Shown piece by piece: positions 62,983 to 64,000 of a stretch of DNA of 64,000 bases; position 1 is the first letter of the stretch, and each line of letters starts with the position of its first letter. Under the pieces are notes generated by a model, which was not told the origin of the DNA, did not search any database, and worked only from the letters and a program-made list of their open reading frames with translations. The position numbers and the translations under genes are program-made. The stretch comes from Echinostoma caproni (taxonomy: Eukaryota > Platyhelminthes > Trematoda > Plagiorchiida > Echinostomatidae): NCBI GenBank assembly GCA_900618425.1, contig UZAN01039540.1, forward strand, positions 56,727 to 120,726, given 5' to 3'.

Positions 62983-64000
62983 ATTAGTTTGATTATCGTA
63001 GTATGATAAATCCTTTGAATCCAGTTCGTTTTAAAGGCAATGGAAGAGTACTTTCTACAAATTGTATTCCACGTAGTTCAAACATTTGGAAAAATAGCTA
63101 CAACAACATTTTCGATTCTAAGACAAAATACAACACTGCACTACGAATTGTATATCAAATCCATCAATCAACATCAATCCAACAACCAACAAATTAATAA
63201 CATGTACCTCCACAAATATTTATCAAATCACAAACAAAAAGCGTAGTTAAGAGTCAAAATTCGCGGTATTCCCTTGGAAATGGAGGAACCCCAATGAGAT
63301 GGAGAAAGCTACGTTTAACTTACCCTCATTCTGGTTCAAATTTTTTTGCTCAGGAAAAAATTGGTAACCAATCAATGCTAATCAAATCAGATTATCTCTC
63401 TATTTCATTCTATTCACCATTTCATATCGGAACCCTCCAAACCAGTTGATAAACCGGTGGCTAGAGTTGACGTAACGAATAGGAAATCTAGGGCATGATG
63501 AATTACGGACAGACAATGATAGTGTGTGATTGGTTGATTGATGAGCTTGCTTGTTCGCTCCGCCCTGTAAAGTCCTCCCGGGAATCAGTGAGCTAATATT
63601 GACCCGAGGTAATCAAAAAATCACAAAATTCGTTTGCAGTCCTCCCCTATTGAACACAACGAAGAAGGAAATCCAGAAACTATGAATTTTCCCAGGATGA
63701 ACCCAGGATATACAAACCCGAGTAATAAAGCAATGTGCTGAGAGTAACAGTGGTAGCAAGGGTAATTTTAAGAGGGACGGCTGAGCTTTAAACATCCTCC
63801 CTGAGCTTTTACTATTTGTTTTCCTTGAGCTACACAAAAGTGCACTGGCTGACGCGTTTTGCGGCGGGAAAACAGTGGTTCTCAGTATTTAATCATATTC
63901 AATCCTTTACGACTGTATGATCACCTGTTCTACTGCAAGTATCCGAACAACACGCACCAGAGATTGCAAAAGCTTTCCTACTCAATCGTGAATATACGAT
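62983..64000. other. No gene seen to the window end
   Basis: AT-rich. The Asn/Gln-rich frames at 63003-63246 reflect a CAA/CAAT-rich stretch. Nothing else is supported. Confidence 0.35.

Noticed and set aside
1..64000. CRISPR arrays, bacterial operons, rRNA genes
   Set aside because: No regularly spaced direct repeats, no closely packed open frames and no rRNA-like blocks; the window is eukaryotic in character.

Overview
This looks like an AT-rich, intron-dominated piece of animal nuclear DNA. There are no operons, no long bacterial-type open frames and no rRNA or classical tRNA genes. What can be recognised is a scatter of degraded retroelements (two Penelope-like GIY-YIG fragments, a non-LTR reverse transcriptase remnant, a solo LTR), several tRNA-derived SINE-like insertions, microsatellites, and a few isolated exon-like open segments with GT/AG borders. 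Penelope-like and CR1/RTE-type remnants, tRNA-SINEs and very large introns together fit a flatworm, probably a trematode. That assignment is an inference with moderate to low confidence, because no diagnostic gene is present. Three short N runs (2607-2608, 22877-22882, 23703) show that this is a draft assembly.

Layout. Region 1-5.3 kb: the best host coding evidence, two exon-like segments on the minus strand (about 4678-5252, then about 543-776) rich in Ser, Asp and Glu. The second carries a WCSSC-x-Asp/Ser/Glu motif that recalls the C-terminal region of Prickle-type planar-polarity proteins. No PET or LIM exon was found, so the name is tentative. Between them lie a tRNA-derived SINE and two hairpins. 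Region 6-9.7 kb: microsatellite, degraded non-LTR reverse transcriptase pieces and a GATG-rich stretch. Region 11.1-11.65 kb: a 514-bp solo LTR with a perfect 5-bp target duplication. Region 12.5-13.8 kb: two SINE copies in inverted orientation, then an (ATCT)n tract. Regions 15.2-15.5 and 23.1-23.3 kb: two diverged copies of one unidentified conserved segment. Regions 18.2-19.1 and 26.2-26.4 kb: unassigned exon candidates. Region 44.2-44.8 kb: first Penelope-like fragment, inside an inverted repeat. Region 55.7-57.1 kb: an inverted 28-bp repeat pair, then the second Penelope-like fragment, again inside an inverted repeat. The remaining sequence is gene-poor and I could assign nothing to it.

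No complete gene can be assembled here. The window is best read as introns and intergenic sequence of large genes, with parts of at least one minus-strand gene at the left end. The most unusual signal is the repeated architecture of the two GIY-YIG fragments, each enclosed by its own pair of about 85-87 % identical inverted arms.
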